A stretch of DNA of 64,000 nt from Stenopsyche tienmushanensis. Lineage: Eukaryota > Arthropoda > Insecta > Trichoptera > Stenopsychidae. The notes beneath the pieces were generated by a model. That model made no database searches, was not told the DNA's origin, and saw only the letters and a program-made list of their open reading frames with translations. Numbering within the stretch: position 1 is the first letter of the stretch; each line of letters opens with the position of its first letter. Made by a program: the position numbers and the translations under genes. Below, one piece after another: positions 35,601 to 47,134 of the stretch. The stretch spans positions 310,001-374,000 of the forward strand of contig WACJ01000258.1 of the NCBI GenBank assembly GCA_008973525.1, given 5' to 3'.

Positions 35601-36087
35601 ACGATAATGAAATGCCCATTAAAAATATTTATACTTAAAAAGGTAAGGTAAACTCGAGAAATCGGTCGGAGCCTCCGAAACGTTACATTATTATAAGTTT
35701 GACTTATTTTAAAAAGTATTTGACGAAATAAAGCAATAATTCCCCAGAAGTCATGTTGTCCATATTTGCATAGCTCAATTTTTATACTCATAATAATTAA
35801 TAATGGACAAATTGTACTTCGTTGTCCTAATGCGATTAGCGACAATTCATGGCGAGATATGAAGAAGGCCCTTCTGAATTTTTGACTGTATCTTGTTTCG
35901 ATTGTTTAATGTAGAAATGATTTCAATAACGTTTCAATTTATTGAGCCTTTTCATTTTAGCAATATTCTTAAAGTTCGCGACACAAACTCGCCGGTAAAA
36001 GATGATAATTTTGATGACTTTCCTGTTCCCAAAAAATATCGGTCAGATCCGATTGAAATACTCTCCAATCATCTAAATAATTCAAAA
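32700..36087. other. AT-rich DNA, no gene recognised
   Basis: No supported gene. A 97-codon open frame at 34664-34957 with a charged stretch (TEEDKSLLKTKEDTERRLSS) lies in somewhat less AT-rich DNA. I do not recognise it and see no splice or repeat context. Other frames (32774-33004 minus, 33431-33625, 34413-34652, 35591-35845 minus) look like chance. Confidence 0.4.
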
Positions 36088-36091
36088 TTAA

Positions 36092-36284
36092 CCCTTTAAG
36101 TAGTGAGATAATATTAAATCATCATACACTTAGATGCTATATTCGTATGTGAGCCACTTATCGTTCGTACAAATACACTTATCTGTTAGCGTAAATCAAT
36201 CTTATAAATAAGCAATGTTGATAGCACATTATCTAGTTATCACTGGAATTCGATCGCAAATATGCGATTGTACTCCTCATAAGG
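36092..36284. mobile_element. candidate TTAA-flanked MITE, 193 bp
   Basis: TTAA at 36088-36091 and 36285-36288 bound a sequence whose ends, CCCTTTAAGTAGTGAG and inverted CCTTATGAGGAGTAC, share a loose CC-TT-GAG-AGT pattern. TTAA is common in AT-rich DNA, so this is only a candidate. Confidence 0.25.
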
Positions 36285-36334
36285 TTAAAATCATTATCAA
36301 CTTTAATGGATTTTATAATATCGTTCTAAATATA

Positions 36335-37325
36335 ATATAAATGGTTTTTTCATTGTAAATACAATGGAGATATTTTGGATAAAATACTAAATAAATCATC
36401 AACACTAACGGAAATTTGGAAAAAAATATAATTTGGGACTGTGTAAATCATATTCAGGTTTAGTTTAAAAAAAAAAATATTTCGTTTTTTTAGCATGTTT
36501 CCAATGTTTCGACTTTTAAAAATACATTCTCCAAAGGAATTTCCAAAATTCTAACTACTTACGGAGTTATTGCTATTTTAGTGACGCGGAAACTTGGCCG
36601 GTCCTACCATAATGAAACTACTTTTTTCAACACGGTTGACATCATATCTCAAGTTTTAATTAATTAATTTACTTCAAACTGGGTACGAATCTTTTCTATA
36701 TAACCCTATATTATTAATACCAGATTTATGTCAAAATTTATTTTCTAACTATTCTAAAAAAAATTAAAAACGTGACAAAATAAGGCCAAAAAATGTCTTG
36801 ACTGATTTTTTTTACAGTCGACATTTTGTTACTTGTGTTTTTGAGTTAGGAACTATAGTGACATCTTTACTAATTATGAATTATATTGTTGGAAAGAGAA
36901 AATCTACACAGAACAATGATGACATTGACACTGGGTATACTATTTCTTCCGAAGAAGAGAGCGATTTTGAGTCATATAAAAAATCGCAACGAAAATTATC
37001 ATACAGCGTAATTAAAATAATTAGTATATCTCTAGTGGATGTCTGGCATTTGAGATGCCAAGTGTCAGACATCCTTAAAATTTTACCAATGATGCAAGAT
37101 GTCCCATAAATGTCACCAAAAATGATATTTTTTGATTGCCATATTGTTTTCCTGTCTTTTTATTAACTTTTTTTATGCGATTTTGAATATATTTTATAAA
37201 GCTGTTTCAAAGTTATGCGATTTTAAAAATCTATTGAACACATTTTTACTTTTTCTATGTAAGTTATAGTTTTTTTTGTGCGATTTTCCGTGGAACACAT
37301 TTACCGCCCAAAAAATGTTATAATG
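36335..37325 (+). repeat. repeat family A, copy 1 (with acidic coding segment)
   Basis: Shares long stretches with 44697-45445, with 40985-41872 and 41876-42222 (both reversed), and with 52441-52919. Landmarks are AACGGAAATTTGGAAAAAAA, the GACGCGGAAACTTGGCCGGTC block, TCCTACCATAATGAAAC, GATGTCTGGCATTTGAGATG, GCAAGATGTCCCATAAATG, and a tail of GTGCGATTTTCCGTGGAACA. The complete relative at 44697 shows the family is TA-flanked with CACTNAAACC ends. Both ends of this copy are eroded. Confidence 0.8.
36876..37010 (+). pseudogene. acidic coding remnant inside family A copy 1
   Basis: From an ATG at 36876 the frame reads MNYIVGKRKSTQNNDDIDTG, then YTISSEEESDFESYKKSQRK. An acidic SSEEESDFE stretch is typical of N-termini of several transposases, including piggyBac. 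A clear homologue lies in family A copy 5 at 52531-52610, where it is frameshifted. The copies at 40985 and 44697 lack this segment, with different breakpoints. It may be a scrap of the protein of the autonomous parent. The function is unknown to me. Confidence 0.4.
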
Positions 37326-38970
37326 AATCAATATTTGATTTAAAAATAAATAACGCCATTACTCATGATACAACTTTATGCTCATAGAACCGTTATTGAT
37401 ATTAAAGCGAAGAAAAGCGGAAGTGGTCCATTAATCGACCGCGTTTATGTCACATATGGCTGGAGCATTTTTGTTGCATATCGTTAAAGACTGCACTCAC
37501 TTCCTGCTATTACATTCGTGCCATTGTGCGATAGCTAAAAAGCTTCTGAAAATAACTTCAATTCCACCAGCTTAATTAGCGAATAATACATTTTTCCCAT
37601 GGCTGGTGTTGTAGTTGGCAGTGAGATGGCCGTTATGGCCGATAACGCGGTGCATACACGAGTTTGCATTAGATAATAGCTAATGCAGTACATGCGAGAT
37701 GACCTATGATCCCGATGCATCGTAACTAGGCCGAGCATTGCCACATGAACCACATTTGTTTAATATGTTAGATTAAGAAAAAAACAGTCAATGTGGCATC
37801 CTTGAATCAAACTTCAGGTTCAAGCCTACCACAACATGTTTCGGTGCTATACAACAGGCCCGATGACGTCTTTATATAGATTGGTAGACCAGTTAAATGA
37901 TGGACGACTAATGGCATTGAAGGCAGAACAAATGATCATTTTGACCCAGTAAGTGAAGAGAATCGTGTATATTGATGTTTAACAAGGGATATACTCCAGC
38001 TAAACAAGTACACACAAATGAACTGCCATGCTACAATGCTTGTAAATAAATGACATAAAGACGTATGAAAATAATTAAAAATATCGGGAAAAAATTCCAT
38101 TGAAATAACAGCATATAGTCAAAGCAATTAACGAATGAACATCATTTAAATTTGTAAAAAATATAAGGAAATCAGGCAAGGATATTATTATAATATGTGG
38201 ATAAAAATTAATGACATCAACTCGATAAATTGTAGAATAAGAGCATGATGATGAATAATAAGTAGGTCGAGCTAAAGATAAATCAAAATCAACATTAAGC
38301 ACGAAATTCTTGAATGACAGAAAATCAAAGCAACGCATCCGAAAGATTGGCGGTAATTGGCCAAATGCTATATAAATCGACGATTGAGAAGCTGCAATTA
38401 TATACAAATCAAATTTATACGATTTTCAAGTCGAATCATAAACTTAGCACACCAAGTGTGTTGACAAACGAGAAAATATTGAAATATTTCGAGATCCGCC
38501 AGAACTTCAGAATATTATTATAACTTAATTTAACTAGAATCCATTTCGTTCAAAATTATTAGATTATTAGATATTAGATTTAAAACAATTTTTCAATGGA
38601 ATACATAAGTTTTAGCGTGATTCCCTTTTATTTGGCTGGCAAGTCTCGATGGTCACTATTTATTGTTGGCGCGAACAGCTGTATTTAAAGAAATGTCTAT
38701 GTGTCAAATTCTAAATAAAAAGGCTAGAATAGCTAAATTTAATCACGATGATTCAAAATTAACAGCAGAGAGTGACCATGAGAAATCAAGGACCCGCCTA
38801 GGTCAAATATATCGCGAAATGGTGATATTGTTGACTCACACAATCTGGATTCATACTCTGAATATTCTACGATATCTTGGTAAAATTGACAGTTGATCGA
38901 AAAACACTAAAAATAATAATCTAATGTCAAGCCTAAAACTTTATGATGAATCTAAAATCTAACCTGCTAT
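37326..38970. other. AT-rich DNA, no gene recognised
   Basis: No supported gene. A stretch at about 37430-37750 is less AT-rich and could be conserved non-coding DNA. Open frames at 37535-37753 (minus), 38075-38407 (minus), 38314-38523 and 38663-38896 carry no known motif. Confidence 0.4.
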
Positions 38971-38972
38971 AC

Positions 38973-39400
38973 CAGGGCCGTAACAAGAGCGCGGTAAATC
39001 AGGCGCCCGCCATGGGTGCAACTGGTCTTGGGGCGCAAAACGCAGAATACCGACCCGGTTGAGAGTTGTACATGCTTTTTATTTTACACTTTACATGAAC
39101 CAACATTGATTGACTCTGTCCGTTTTTATAATAAATACAAAATTGTCTAATCGCTCTTTTCTTTGTTATCGCTTAAAAATTACGCCGATCCGGCCGACAT
39201 AAGCCCGCAATAAAATAAAGACAACAATATTTTCACCGATTGTAAAATTTAAACAAACCACTAATTCTTCGGACAACTTCGTTTTGTAATGAGAGTTCGT
39301 AATCGTTCTGTAGATATATTCAGGTATGGCGTCTGATAGCAAGGTGCTCATTCGTCATATCAGCGGTCCGAAAAGCGGACCGATTGGACATTGTGACCGC
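38973..39400 (+). repeat. dispersed repeat C, copy 1
   Basis: Begins CAGGGCCGTAACAAGAGCGC, which resembles the CAGGGCCG ends of some hAT elements, and continues with TTGGGGCGCAAAACGCAG and GACCCGGTTGAGAGTTG. It is homologous to 47135-47545 over about 400 bp, ending near GAAAAGCGGACCGATTGGAC. A second homologous segment follows at 39495-39560 (ATCTATACGTCGGTTACTTT), matching 48006-48060. No coding capacity was seen. It could be a hAT MITE or part of a larger element. Confidence 0.7.
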
Positions 39401-40931
39401 TCCGTCCTCTTTTAGGGCTTTCTGCGGCATTTTCTATGATCTGTACGATCACGGAAGCAACGTAGCCTCTAGACACTTTCTATCATATCTTTTTTTTAAG
39501 CAGTAACCATCATCTATACGTCGGTTACTTTTGAGACTGTCTTTGTATATTATTTTAAAACATACATTATAATAGTATTTAATACATTGCATTTATAATA
39601 GTATTAGTTCATGTTCATTAGTTTATAATCGACCTCGAAACTTGAGACCTGAGAGAAAATGTGCCACATGTCGGATTCTAGTCGTTCATGTTTATCCCGT
39701 ACCTTATATTTAATATCACATCGCTATTCCTTCTGTTTACGCTCCGACTATTGAATTTGAGTCCTGTGAGAAACAACACCAATTCAGGCTGGGCGACGAG
39801 AGTGTTAACTTTACAAACTCTACTACAATATAAATTACAAAAAATTGATACTGGAAAAACTGTTTTTTTCCCACAACGAAAACCATAAGTGAACCGATAT
39901 AAATGCATTAAATTGAACAGAAACGAAAACTGAAATGGGAAAACTATCAATCAAAATGTATCTCTAAAATCATACGGCATCAATATAATCAAGCTTTTTA
40001 TCGAACGTGCAAAATTTAAATACATTCATTTTAATTTTAAATTGTACTATATTTTTCCCATGAAAGTTATGAAATCTAGTTCCGGGAAATGTAGACTCAC
40101 ATATCAGAATATGGCAATTTTTCATTGTTTTATTAGCAAATGTTCACAGTTCGTTATTTATAAGGTGCTTGTTTGTTTACTATAAACTGCACCGTGTGCA
40201 TGAATGCGGTGCATTGATATTTATGTTCAGCATATTACAATGGCACAATGGAGTATTAAAATAATTAATATTAATGAATACTCTAATCGACAAAGATTTG
40301 CACTGCTCTGGCGCGAGTATCTAATTGCAATTATTGCGCGCGATCCTCGTTTAATTTCTGAGAAAAGCATGTGTTTTTGATCTGAAGAGCTTATCTCCAG
40401 ACAACGGACTCAAATTGAATTTTGACAGCTGTCAGAGTGATTTATCGCTGGAGAATGTGTAATTTTTGTATCGTATGCTAAAAAAAAATATATGTCGAAG
40501 CGTCAAAACCGACACCCCTTTGGCACATTACGGGCCGCTTTAACAATTTTAAGTCTCGATATATTTTTTGGTCGCAAGTCGAAAAAAGGTTGACTCAACT
40601 GTCATTATATTTCAATCAGTCGAAGCAGTTGTTGAGCATCAATCATGCGACAACATGTCACTGAAACCACTCAAATTCATATGATAGTTTCGGATAAAGT
40701 AGTCGCTCTCGACGCGTAAAGAATAATTATATTTTTCGACTATTTTAGTGCTGGATGGACGTGACTTTTAAGCAGCTATATATTTGAACAAAAACGGCAA
40801 TAAAATCATCGGATATATTAGATGTTGGCTAATTTGTGACTCCCACTTAAGCTCCGACATTATTTAATACCGCTTAGTGTGTTGAACCGTTTGTAAAACT
40901 GACCTCTAAAATTGACATAATAGTCAGAATA
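39401..40931. other. AT-rich DNA after repeat C, no gene recognised
   Basis: Apart from the second repeat C segment (39495-39640), I see nothing that I can name. Open frames at 39678-39950 (minus) and 39688-39888 are unsupported. Confidence 0.4.
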
Positions 40932-40984
40932 TTAACACTTTCGTAGCCGATGATGCATGATGCCACATATGCATCATGTTTGCG

Positions 40985-41872
40985 TCTTTTTTTGTACGGT
41001 AGATGCTTTCCGTGCTATAACTTACATAGAAAAAGTGAGGATGCGTTCGATGGATTATAAAAACCGCATAACTTTGAAACAGCTATATAAAAAATATCCG
41101 AAATCGCATAAAAAAAAGTTAGTCAAAAAAAAGGAAAATAAAAAGGTTGATGTTTTTGGTAAGATTTAAAGGACGTCTTGCATCATTAGTAAAATTTTAA
41201 TGATTTATAATATCTGGCATCTCAAATACAAAACATCCACTAGAGAAATACGAATTATTAGTAAAGATGTCACTATAGTCCCTAACTCATAAAAATAAAT
41301 CACAAAATGGCGACTGTTTAAAAAAAAGTCATTTTTAACCTTATTTTGTCAGTTTTGATGTTTTTTAAATAGTTAAAAAATACATTTACAGACATAAATT
41401 TGGTAAGAGTAATAAAAGGTTATACATAAAAGATTTGTACCCAGTTTAAAGTAAATCAATTAATAATAACTTGAGATATGATACCGGTTTGAAAATGTAG
41501 TTTCGAGAAAAACGCGTTAAAAGATTTCATTATGGTAGGACCGGTCAAGTTGCCGCGACACTAAAATAGCTATAACTCCGTAAGTATTTGGAATTTTGGA
41601 AATTCTTTTGAAAAATGTATTTTTATAAGCCAAAACATTAGGAAAATGCAAAAAAAAAAACGAAATCATTTTTTTAAAAAACCCTAAACCTGCATATGAT
41701 TTACACAGCCCCAATTTTTTTTTTCGAATTTCCGTTAGTATTGATGATTTATTTCCTATTTTATCCAAAATATTTCGATAAATACTCTTTATGAAATTAA
41801 AAAACTGCTTTAAACAAAACCGCATAACTTCGAAACTGCACAAAAAAAAGTCGCCAAAAAGAGGTTTGAGTG
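40985..41872 (-). repeat. repeat family A, copy 2 (reversed)
   Basis: The complement of family A. Its true left end is at 41872, where GAGGTTTGAGTG is followed by TA, which inverted gives TA then CACTCAAACCTC, the family terminus. It contains AAAACGCGTTAAAAGATTTC, the GTCAAGTTGCCGCGACACTAA block and CATCCACTAGAG. The acidic coding segment of copy 1 is cleanly missing between AGTAAAGATGTCACTATAG and CTAGAGAAATACG. The far end near 40985 is eroded. Confidence 0.8.
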
Positions 41873-41875
41873 TAT

Positions 41876-42222
41876 ATTGGAGTGTATGTATTTTTTAAAC
41901 AGTTAAAAAAAATTGACATAAAACTAGTAGAAATAATAGAGGGTTACATAAAAAAGATTCGTACCCAGTTTGAAGTTAATTAGTTATTAAAAATTGACAT
42001 TTGATGTCAACCGTGTTGAAAAAAGTAGTTTTGAAAAAACGCGTTAAAAGATTTCATTATGGTACACAATCCCAAATTATATTTTTTTCCAAATATCGGT
42101 TATTATTGATGAATTATTTCCTATTTTATCCAAAATGTATCGATGCATACTCTTTATGAAATTTAAAAAAAACTGCTTTCAAAAAAAACTCATAACTTCA
42201 AAATCGCACAAAAAAAAGGTTT
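41876..42222 (-). repeat. repeat family A, copy 3 (reversed, internally deleted)
   Basis: Follows copy 2 head to tail. It carries the same GATTCGTACCCAGTTTGAAG and AAAAACGCGTTAAAAGATTT sequence, then skips from ATTATGGTA directly to CACAATCCCAAATTATA. It ends in CGCACAAAAAAAGGTTTTTG. About 400 bp of the family sequence is missing. Confidence 0.7.
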
Positions 42223-42469
42223 TTGTATTAATCAATTAATTAAATTAGTTCAAAACAAATATGTGCTCCTATTTGAATTTTTGCATATAATTTAAGACAT
42301 AAAGGTAAATAAATATATAACAATTTTAGAGTGGATTAACCTTTTTACTAAAGATACTCAAAAATTATCAATGGAAGAAAAGATTGATGAATTTCTTCGT
42401 TTCTTGTTAGATCTAAAGTAATCGGTTTTTTAACGTTTTTTTATGCGAAAAGTATTAAATATAAAATAT

Positions 42470-42733
42470 TTAGTACGTTAGGTAATCTTTATTGAATATA
42501 AAAATATTTTTTAAAGTTTGTTTCAAGTAGTTTTCGAGAAAAACGCGTTTAAAGTCTTTCCTTTCCTGAACTTCGCGAAGCGCAGCTTCTCCTCGTCGGC
42601 CTTTAACTTTGCGAATTTCATTTATATCGACTTGAAATTTACTGAACGTATTCTTAAACATTGGTTCTATCCGATTCACGAAGAAAAATAAGGATTTTTT
42701 AAACCAACAATATTTATATATAAATACGCACAT
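42470..42733 (-). other. open frame with family A/Mutator motif, probably not a gene
   Basis: An 87-codon minus-strand frame with a charged stretch (RRGEAALREVQERKDFKRVF). Its last part is translated from the GACTTTAAACGCGTTTTTCT motif found in non-coding parts of the Mutator-like relic and family A. I take it for transposon-derived sequence. A real short protein is possible but unsupported. Confidence 0.25.
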
Positions 42734-42760
42734 ACAAATAGCCTGACGGGAAAGTGTTAA

Positions 42761-44257
42761 ACTTTAATATGAATTTACATTTTTAACGAGGATTATTATA
42801 TAAGCCAGCTTTAAGATTTTAACTATCTACTCTACTATCAAAATGGGGGCTCAATAGCTGCAAATTGATATTAAAATACAATATTACAATTCATATGCTA
42901 TATGCAAAAGTATTATAAGTAAGAGTAATACAAGTAAATTAATATCATCCTTAACCACCATTTAATTAATAAGCCATTTATACTCAGTGTTTTTCTTTGC
43001 CCGTTTATCATGTTTTTATGTTAATAATAAAATTATTAAATATTTAAATACAGATTTGAGATGAGATAATTTGCTCATATTAAATGAACTCTTTCAGATC
43101 ATTTTATTGTAGTAATTTTTTAAAATGAAAAATCTTGTTGATATTTATCAAACCATCACGATTTTAATCGTCTGAAATTTCGCTCCTTAATCACTATAAT
43201 TGACAGCTTTTTTAAAAAAGTTTTTTAAATAAACACAATCATTAATTTTGGAGCGTTCCATCAAGATTTTTCCCCAAATATTAATAGCCGCGGCGTTTTT
43301 TCCGCAGGAAATAATTGTATGAAGTCGACCTTAATGTGTTGAAATATTTCATGCATTTTAAAACACCGTGTATTATAATACGTTCTGTGAGAGCTGTTTG
43401 TCAGTTTGTCACATTTGAATAATGATGGTCACCGTTTTGTTTCTTTCGTTTTGCTAAATCGCGTCCAGCGCTTAATATATTTGCTAGGCTGCGCCGTTTT
43501 AAAAGCGCTCTCACATGGGAGTCCATTAGGGTACAACAATTAAAACGAATTTATATTGCACGTTTGTGGCAATAATTTATTTGAGCTCTCAAATAGTGAA
43601 AGTGGCAAAATGAAAACGGTTAATCGAAACATATTTCTCGGGGATAGCTTCATATTTCCTGGTCAATTCAACATTAATTGTGGAGCGATTTTTCTATTCA
43701 AATTGCCTCTGAGTAGGGCATAAATCCCCACAATGCTATAACACCTTGATGGATACATTTATTTTCAGCAGACATAATAATGAAAAAATATGAAAACGAT
43801 CACCCAGTATATAACGAACAACTGTATTTAAATCCGTATGCTTACGTAGAGCCAATTACGCTGAACCATTACACAAACCTAATCCTTAAATGCTCGCTTT
43901 CAATTAATGCACATCCATAAATTCTATTTCGAATATGAATCATATGAATATTCTTAGTCAGTATCACATAAATAGATAGTAATTTAAAATGAAAAACATT
44001 GAGATATAGCACAATATATCATTTTAGAAGAATACATGCTTAATTCATGACAAAAATTAAATCAAATGTGCTCTGCATAATGAATAGATCGATCGATATT
44101 AATATATTTTTGATATTTTTAGCGTTCCCATAGATAAACATAATATATAAACTAGATGGACACACAGCATATACATTGTGTACGTGGTTTTTCGGTGACT
44201 ATATTTATCAAGAATAAATTGTGATTTTTAAAATTCAAATTTAACAAGCCAATTTAC
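42761..44257. other. AT-rich DNA, no gene recognised
   Basis: No supported gene or repeat. 43250-43530 is slightly less AT-rich. Confidence 0.4.
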
Positions 44258-44565
44258 AATGGATCGATTTTCGCCAACCGAAGAATTTATTCGGAATTTA
44301 ATACTTTAGTATTTTCTCAAAAAAGAGCCTACAACGCGCGCTACTAAAAATATTTGCGGTGTATTGGGCGATATTTTAAGTGTTCGTAAATGTCAAAATT
44401 GGTTCCAGGAATTTCCAGAAATCCAACAGCAACTATTGAAAAAATATCGGCTAATCTCGGATATTCATCGTCGAGTGTTCAAAGAAATCTGAAAAAAAAC
44501 GGGAAGCTGTGGGAGACAAGGAAGATGGATGCCGCACGACCTAAGCGAAAAAAAATAAGCATTCT
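44258..44565 (+). pseudogene. mariner-like transposase N-terminal relic (HTH1 and HTH2)
   Basis: From ATG near 44260: MDRFSPTEEFIRNLIL, a stop, then YFLKKEPTTRATKNICGVLG and DILSVRKCQNWFQEF. This is the first helix-turn-helix of a mariner-type transposase (ATxxATxNICxVxG ... VxxCQxWFxxF). After a frameshift, NPTATIEKISANLGYSSSSV and QRNLKKNGKLWE give the second helix-turn-helix. The GRP linker between them is deleted, and the catalytic domain is absent. It is a different lineage from the four deleted copies because it keeps HTH1. Repeat family A copy 4 starts about 130 bp downstream. Confidence 0.7.
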
Positions 44566-44696
44566 AATCTTTCATTCAAAAAACGAAAATCTTTATGGGT
44601 ACATCTTATATTTTATTCATAAAGTATATTTGATCAAATTCATAACTATCCCGTATAATTTTTCATGTGATGATTCCTCATATCATTTCTATTATA

Positions 44697-45445
44697 CACT
44701 AAAACCTCTTTTTGTGCGATTTCGAAGATATGCGGTTTTTTTAAAGCAATTTTTTATTTCATAAAGAGACGATATCGAGATATTTTAAATAAAATAGGAA
44801 ATAAATCATCAACATTAACCGAAATTTGAAAAAAAAAATATAATTTTGGATTGCATCTGCTATCATATACATAAATTTTTGAAAAAATCGATTTCGTTTT
44901 TTTTGCATTTTCCTAGTGTTTTGGCTTTTAAAAATACATTATCTAAAAGAATTTCCAAAATTCCAAATACTTACGAAGTTATAGCTATTTTAGTGACGCG
45001 TCAATTTGGCCGGTCTTACCATAATGAAATCTTTTAACGCGTTTTTCTCGAAACTACTTTTTTCAAAGCGGTTGATATCATATCTCAAGTTTTTATTAAT
45101 TAATTTACTTTAAACTGAGTACAAATCTTTTCTATATTACCCTCTATTATTCCTATCAGATTTATATCAAAAATTCGACCATTACCAGATGTCAGACATC
45201 CTTAAAATTTTATCAACGATGCAAGACGTCCTCTAAATGTTCCCAAAAATGTTACTTTTTTATTGTTTTCCTGATTTTTTTATTTACTTTTTTTGTGCGA
45301 TTTTGTATATATTTTATATAGCTGTTTCAAAGTTATGCGGTTTTTAAAATCCATTGAACGCATCTTCATTTTTTCTATGAACGTCATAGCTTTTCTTGTG
45401 CGATTATCCGCGGAACGCATCTATCGCATAAAAAAGGTTTAAGTG
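44697..45445 (+). mobile_element. repeat family A, copy 4, complete TA-flanked element
   Basis: CACTAAAACCTCTTTTTGTG at 44697 and, inverted, CACTTAAACCTTTTTTATGC at 45445 form terminal repeats flanked by TA (44695-44696 and 45446-45447). The 749-bp interior is non-coding. It includes TTTGTGCGATTTCGAAG, CTTTTAACGCGTTTTTCTCG and GCAAGACGTCCTCTAAATG. The TA target and TIRs suggest a Tc1/mariner-like or related cut-and-paste MITE, with the superfamily not fixed. It lacks the acidic coding segment seen in copies 1 and 5. Confidence 0.75.
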
Positions 45446-45449
45446 TACA

Positions 45450-46908
45450 TTTTATTAAGTCACCACAGGATTATCTACATTGGTAATCATCTCAATATTT
45501 ACTTTTCAGATCCAAGAAATTAGTGTAAACTGTTTTTTCCCCCCACAATTTTGATTTTTAACCTAACCTTTAAAAAAAGAGACTAGAATCAATTTTAAAG
45601 CACTTCTCACTATTTACAATTGAAATAAATGTTTAATATGAATTAATATTAACACATTATCTAATATTTATTTAGGCTATGGTTTAATTTATAACACTTC
45701 AATGACTCACACTACATGATGAAGGCTATTAAAATATGCTTTCCGTATGTAATGTGATAAAAGGTATTTCTAGCATTCTCACGGATATATAACAGTATCC
45801 GTTGAAGTTTTTTAGTATGAAATATCTAATTTATAAAATATTGATAAAATAAACACTGTAAAACCTTCTTAAATATATGTGGAAAATTAATAAAAGGATG
45901 CAAAACACATATGATACCGATGCAAGCATTACTCCAGTAAACAAGTGTATTCTTATTGTACATTGTATAATTTTATTGGCATTTTATAGCCAACAAGATC
46001 AACATGCTCCCTTGTATATGTTCGTTCAGTTGCACGATCCTTGGAGGTCCTTTTACATAACTAATGTAAAATTAATACATCTTGAACGTCTGGCGCATCC
46101 GACCGAGTGTTTTTATTGTCGAATGTACTCCAAGCTACATGTGTTCAAAGTGTTTTAGCTTATCAGGGGAATCTTGTTGAAGCCATTACTCCAGCTGCAT
46201 AAAACTGCATAGCAATTCTCCAACAGGCATTGGAGCATGTGCAATCTTCTCCCAGTGGCCAGGAATTAAAAATAAAATATAAAAAATGGCGGAATACAGG
46301 TGCGTCCATATATCACGAGGAGCATGCATTCGTTTCCGGTTTTAGAGTCGGGCACATCCGGGAATTCGTAGGAGCAGCAGTGAGTATGAGGGAGAATGCC
46401 AAAGCGAAACAAAGTAGGAAGAGAGGAGCAGACACGCGGTCTGGAGACCTTGAACGCTTAATGTCTCTGTGGATTTGTAAGCGTGGAGTTCGTATTAACA
46501 TGCAACATGGCTCTACTTCCGTAAGCGACTCACTAAAACAAGACAAAAGCCACATTTTTATTTATACCACGAGACGAACGGCCCCGAGGTACATGAATGT
46601 TCAATCAAAAAGGTTCGCATGGTACAGACGGAGGAACAAATGCTGTGTTTCGGTGGGATGTTTCTCGATATTGCTGCAAATTCATTAAAAAACCACCCGA
46701 AAATCATATTTGGTTGAAGCCCTATACACAGCTTTAGTTTAAAGTACAAACCCAGATGTCTGTGAACAAACTTTCATTGAGATTCAAGAAGTGATGGGAT
46801 TTCAACAAATTTAGAAAAAAATAATAGATTTACCCATAAAGATTTTCGTTTTTCAAATGAAAGATTTTAATGCTCGTATATAGTTTTTTAAATTTTTTAA
46901 CATATTAT
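45450..46908. other. non-repeat DNA with a 152-codon open frame, gene uncertain
   Basis: A plus-strand frame at 46230-46688 (152 codons, among the longest in the window) lies in less AT-rich sequence. Its protein is basic, with KAKQSRKRGADTRSGDLERL and a C-terminal RRTAPRYMNVQSKRFAWYRR. I recognise no family. A 93-codon frame at 45877-46158 lies upstream on the same strand. Either could be an exon, old transposon DNA or chance. Base composition makes this the most gene-like unassigned stretch here. Confidence 0.3.
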
Positions 46909-47100
46909 TAAAAAAAGTAATTTCCATCGTTAGATATAACCTCTCTCCATTTATCTGGTATTATTTTAATGTCTCTGTCATAAAACATCATGGGCTTTGA
47001 ACGAAAATATTCTAAAAGTCCTTTTTTAAGTAATGCTGCATAGATCTAAAAAGATGGAGATCCAACGAAACGATGTCTGGAGAATAAGAAAGCTCTCCTC
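46909..47100 (-). pseudogene. mariner transposase C-terminal relic (second lineage)
   Basis: On the minus strand from about 47098: YSPDIVSLDLHLFRSMQHYL, then KKDF, covering the third catalytic aspartate block (usual form YSPDLAPSDYHLFxSMxxxL). After a frameshift comes EYFRSKPMMFYDRDIKIIPD, then KWREVISNDGNYFF, the usual C-terminal LPxRWxKVIxxxGxYF tail. It is interrupted at its upstream side by repeat C. A plausible upstream piece of the same gene lies at 47805-47910, also on the minus strand. Confidence 0.75.
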
Positions 47101-47134
47101 ATACTCGAATTTAAACAGAAAAATCAGACCTTAT

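Larger units (their letters stand above)
40936..42756. mobile_element. TTAA-flanked element containing family A copies
   Basis: TTAA at 40932-40935 and 42757-42760 bound ends that read CACTTTCGTAGCCGATG (left) and, inverted, CACTTTCCCGTCAGGC (right). The inverted right end continues GGCTATTTG, as does the right end of the TTAA element at 32299-32687. GATGATGCATGATGCC and its near inverse ATATGCATCATG lie near the left end. The interior consists mainly of two reversed copies of repeat family A plus a segment with the GTTTTCGAGAAAAACGCGTT motif at 42530. No piggyBac transposase was seen. Confidence 0.6.

Noticed and set aside
36092..36284. Firm call of a piggyBac-type MITE from two TTAA sites.
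   Set aside because: TTAA is frequent in such AT-rich DNA and the end similarity is loose. Kept only as a low-confidence candidate.
46313..46555. Minus-strand 80-codon frame with a hydrophobic stretch opposite the 152-codon frame.
   Set aside because: It is the shadow of the opposite frame, with no independent support.
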